64,000 bases of DNA from NCBI GenBank assembly GCA_016927935.1, contig JAFGLS010000083.1:1-64000 (forward strand), written 5' to 3'. The translations under genes and the position numbers were made by a program. This document shows, piece by piece, positions 61,776-64,000 of the stretch. Positions within the stretch are counted from its first letter, which is position 1; the number at the start of each line of letters is the position of its first letter. The DNA is from Syntrophaceae bacterium (GTDB lineage Bacteria > Desulfobacterota > Syntrophia > Syntrophales > Smithellaceae). The notes under the pieces are model-generated. The model did not search any database. It saw only the letters and a program-made list of their open reading frames with translations, and was not told the origin of the DNA.

Positions 61776-64000
61776 TTACCTCCGTGACTTTTTTGTTTTT
61801 ACTTTTACTTTTGCTTTCGCTTTAATTTTTGCCTTTGGTTTTGACGGGCTTTTTTTCCCGTCTTCCACCGCGGCCTGAGCGGCGGCAAGACGCGCTATCG
61901 GCACACGATAGGGCGAACAGCTGACGTAATTCATACCGACACGGTGACAGAACATAACACTGGAAGGTTCGCCACCGTGCTCGCCGCAAATGCCCACCTT
62001 CAAATCCTTGCGCGCTTTCCTTCCGCGTTCAATGCCTACCTCAATCAACTGACCGACCCCAACCTGATCAAGTATCTGAAAGGGATCAACCGGAATAATT
62101 TTCTTCTCCACGTATTCGGGCACAAACGCGCCGACATCGTCACGGCTGAATCCGTAAGTCATCTGGGTAAGGTCGTTTGTTCCATAGCTGAAAAATTCCG
62201 CTTCGCCGGCAATCTGGTCGGCCAGCAATGCCGCTCGTGGAATTTCAATCATTGTTCCTACCATATACTGTATTTTCCTGAGGCCGTATTTGGCCAGAAC
62301 TTCAGGATAAACTTTTTTGACTATATCCGCCTGATTTTTGAATTCCGCCACTTCACAGACAACCGGAATCATAATTTCAGGGAATGCCTTCTTGCCTTCC
62401 TTGAGAAGTTCTGCCGCTCCTTCAAGAATGGCGCGAATCTGCATTTCACTGACCTCAGGATAGGTTATGCCGAGACGAACACCGCGATGTCCCATCATTG
62501 GATTGGTTTCGTGCAGTTTTTCCGCGCGGGAATTGAGTTTGTCTACCGAAATCCCGAGACTTTCTGCCAGACGCTGCCTCTCATCAGGATTTTCCGGCAC
62601 AAATTCATGCAAGGGTGGATCTAGCAGACGAATGGTTACGGGTCTGCCGCCCATGACTTCCATCGTTTTCTTCACATCATTTTTGACAAACGGGAACAAT
62701 TCGTCAAGCGCTGCGCGGCGTTGCTCCTCATTGTCCGAAAGAATCATCTTGCGCAGGAAGAAAAGCGGCTTTTCACTGTTCTCGCCGTAGAACATATGCT
62801 CGGTGCGGAAAAGGCCGATGCCTTCAGCGCCGAACTGCACTGCCTTGGCCGCGTCTTTCGGAGTTTCGGCGTTGGTGCGGATTTTCAAACGACGCACCGA
62901 ATCGCAGAGCTTCATGAAAGCATCAAAGTTTTTATCATCTTCAGCACCGCTGATCATGGGCAGAGCACCAATGTAAACACGTCCCTTGGTTCCATTAAGC
63001 GTAATTATTTCACCTTCGCGTACAACCTTGTCGGCAACGGACATAGTCTTTTGCGCGATATCCACATGCAAAGCTCCAGCACCGACAATACAGCATTTGC
63101 CCCAGCCGCGGGCAACCAGTGCCGCATGCGAGGTCATACCGCCGCGCGCCGTCAGGATTCCCTGAGCCGCCCGCATGCCTTCCACATCTTCGGGATTGGT
63201 TTCCTCGCGCACCAGAATTACTTTCTTACCTTCTTTCTTTAAGTTGACTGCTTCTTCCGCCGTAAACACAACCTGTCCGACGGCTCCGCCGGGACCGGCA
63301 GGCAGGCCTTTGACCAGAAATTCCGCCGAAGCTTCGGCTTTCGGATCAACCATCGGATGAAGCATTTCATCAAGCTGTGCCGGCGTCACGCGCGAAACCG
63401 CTTCAGCCGCGCTGATCATTTTTTTCTTATACATTTCCACAGCCATGCGCACGGCCGCGGGGCCGTTGCGTTTGCCTGTCCGAGTCTGAAGCATCCAGAC
63501 ACGACCCTCCTGAATGGTGAATTCCAGGTCCTGCATATCCCGGAAGTGCGCTTCCAGTGCATTTCGGATACCCTTAATCTGGGAGTAGGCTTTGGGCATG
63601 GCTTTTTCCAGAGACGGATGACCTTCCGTATCATCAATTTGGCGGGTTTCCTCATTTATCGGGTTGGGCGTACGGATACCAGCGACAACGTCTTCACCCT
63701 GCGCGTTGGGCAGCCACTCACCGTAAAATTTATTCTCGCCGGTGGCCGGATTACGGGTAAAGGCGACGCCCGTGGCGGAATTATCACCCATGTTGCCGAA
63801 AACCATTGCCTGCACATTAACGGCAGTACCCCAGTCATCGGGAATTCCTTCTATACGGCGATAGGCAACCGCGCGCTTGCCGTTCCAGCTCTTAAAGACG
63901 GCGCCGATAGCGCCCCAAAGTTGTTCATTGGCGTCATCAGGAAATGGTTTACCGAGGACTTCCTGGATTTTGGCTTTGTAGATTTCGGCAAGCTGGACGA
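61776..64000 (-). CDS. ppdK: Pyruvate phosphate dikinase, partial (5' end outside window)
   Basis: 740 codons of the C-terminal part; the open frame runs off the right end. Pyruvate + ATP + Pi to PEP + AMP + PPi. The nucleotide-binding part shows NMGDNSATGVAFTRNP; the phosphohistidine domain has GGMTSHAALVARGWG with the catalytic His; the PEP/pyruvate barrel has GLFRTEHMF, MIEIPRAAL, FFSYGTNDLTQMTYG and GICGEHGGEP with the catalytic Cys. Unusual: the protein ends in a Lys-rich tail of about 22 residues built from KAKIKAKAKVKVKTKK-like repeats, absent from typical PPDK. Same strand as PEPCK and upstream of it, so the two may be expressed together. Confidence 0.96.
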   Translation of the reverse strand, partial: VQLAEIYKAKIQEVLGKPFPDDANEQLWGAIGAVFKSWNGKRAVAYRRIEGIPDDWGTAVNVQAMVFGNMGDNSATGVAFTRNPATGENKFYGEWLPNAQGEDVVAGIRTPNPINEETRQIDDTEGHPSLEKAMPKAYSQIKGIRNALEAHFRDMQDLEFTIQEGRVWMLQTRTGKRNGPAAVRMAVEMYKKKMISAAEAVSRVTPAQLDEMLHPMVDPKAEASAEFLVKGLPAGPGGAVGQVVFTAEEAVNLKKEGKKVILVREETNPEDVEGMRAAQGILTARGGMTSHAALVARGWGKCCIVGAGALHVDIAQKTMSVADKVVREGEIITLNGTKGRVYIGALPMISGAEDDKNFDAFMKLCDSVRRLKIRTNAETPKDAAKAVQFGAEGIGLFRTEHMFYGENSEKPLFFLRKMILSDNEEQRRAALDELFPFVKNDVKKTMEVMGGRPVTIRLLDPPLHEFVPENPDERQRLAESLGISVDKLNSRAEKLHETNPMMGHRGVRLGITYPEVSEMQIRAILEGAAELLKEGKKAFPEIMIPVVCEVAEFKNQADIVKKVYPEVLAKYGLRKIQYMVGTMIEIPRAALLADQIAGEAEFFSYGTNDLTQMTYGFSRDDVGAFVPEYVEKKIIPVDPFQILDQVGVGQLIEVGIERGRKARKDLKVGICGEHGGEPSSVMFCHRVGMNYVSCSPYRVPIARLAAAQAAVEDGKKSPSKPKAKIKAKAKVKVKTKKSRR

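Noticed and set aside
61944-62624. 226-codon plus-strand open frame opposite PPDK
   Set aside because: Entirely antisense to conserved PPDK sequence.

Overview
The window suggests a strictly anaerobic bacterium of the deltaproteobacterial / Syntrophales (Syntrophus-Smithella) type. This is inferred from gene content only: two BadF/HgdC-type activators with a 2-hydroxyacyl-CoA dehydratase, paired acyl-CoA dehydrogenases, an SCP2-type thiolase, acetoacetate-decarboxylase-like proteins, GTP-dependent PEP carboxykinase and pyruvate phosphate dikinase. No rRNA, tRNA, CRISPR array or complete insertion sequence was seen.

Layout. (1) 81-5611, minus strand: acyl-CoA catabolic operon (two acyl-CoA dehydrogenases with overlapping ends, lipoprotein, anchored alpha/beta hydrolase, thiolase). 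(2) 5914-10056: two dehydratase activators (plus) converging on two dehydratase subunits (minus). (3) 10323-15244: a frameshifted STAS-like gene, two acetoacetate-decarboxylase-like genes, two paralogous TetR regulators and an iron-sulfur flavodoxin. One control region, carrying a perfect 20-bp palindrome in its best copy, recurs upstream of the dehydrogenase operon/activator pair and of the ADC-like/TetR pair, with a decayed copy before the second TetR gene. A thiolase remnant lies beside that decayed copy. (4) 15625-28355: visibly AT-rich surface-glycan locus (UDP-galactopyranose mutase, sugar-kinase-like protein, glycosyltransferase, methyltransferases, heptose pathway genes gmhA and a nucleotidyltransferase-GmhB fusion, epimerase, UGM-like flavoprotein, polytopic membrane protein). 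(5) 26949-57246: a radical-SAM island with seven cobalamin-binding-type radical SAM genes (four of them close paralogues), two SPASM/Twitch-type radical SAM genes and two radical SAM genes resembling the archaeal tetraether synthase (Tes) family. They are mixed with three class I methyltransferases, a thiamine-diphosphate enzyme, a polyprenyl-type glycosyltransferase and four GT-C-like membrane proteins. (6) 57639-64000: an SDR, an SGNH-like protein, GTP-PEPCK and the 3' part of PPDK, with base composition back to that of the start.

How it may fit together. Regions 1-3 look like a TetR-controlled acyl-CoA degradation module. Regions 4-5 look like a horizontally assembled cell-envelope locus in which radical chemistry modifies a lipid or glycan. 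The island has grown by segmental duplication. Besides intact paralogues it contains broken copies: a truncated SPASM enzyme without its first two cluster cysteines, a chimeric tail of a B12 radical SAM enzyme joined in frame to a Tes-like tail just before the ThDP gene, a decayed ThDP start just after an intact Tes-like gene with the same 1-nt junction, and B12 radical SAM tail remnants near 18.4 kb and possibly 15.4 kb. The most promising undescribed system is this island, particularly the Tes-like pair with its adjacent radical SAM and methyltransferase genes.
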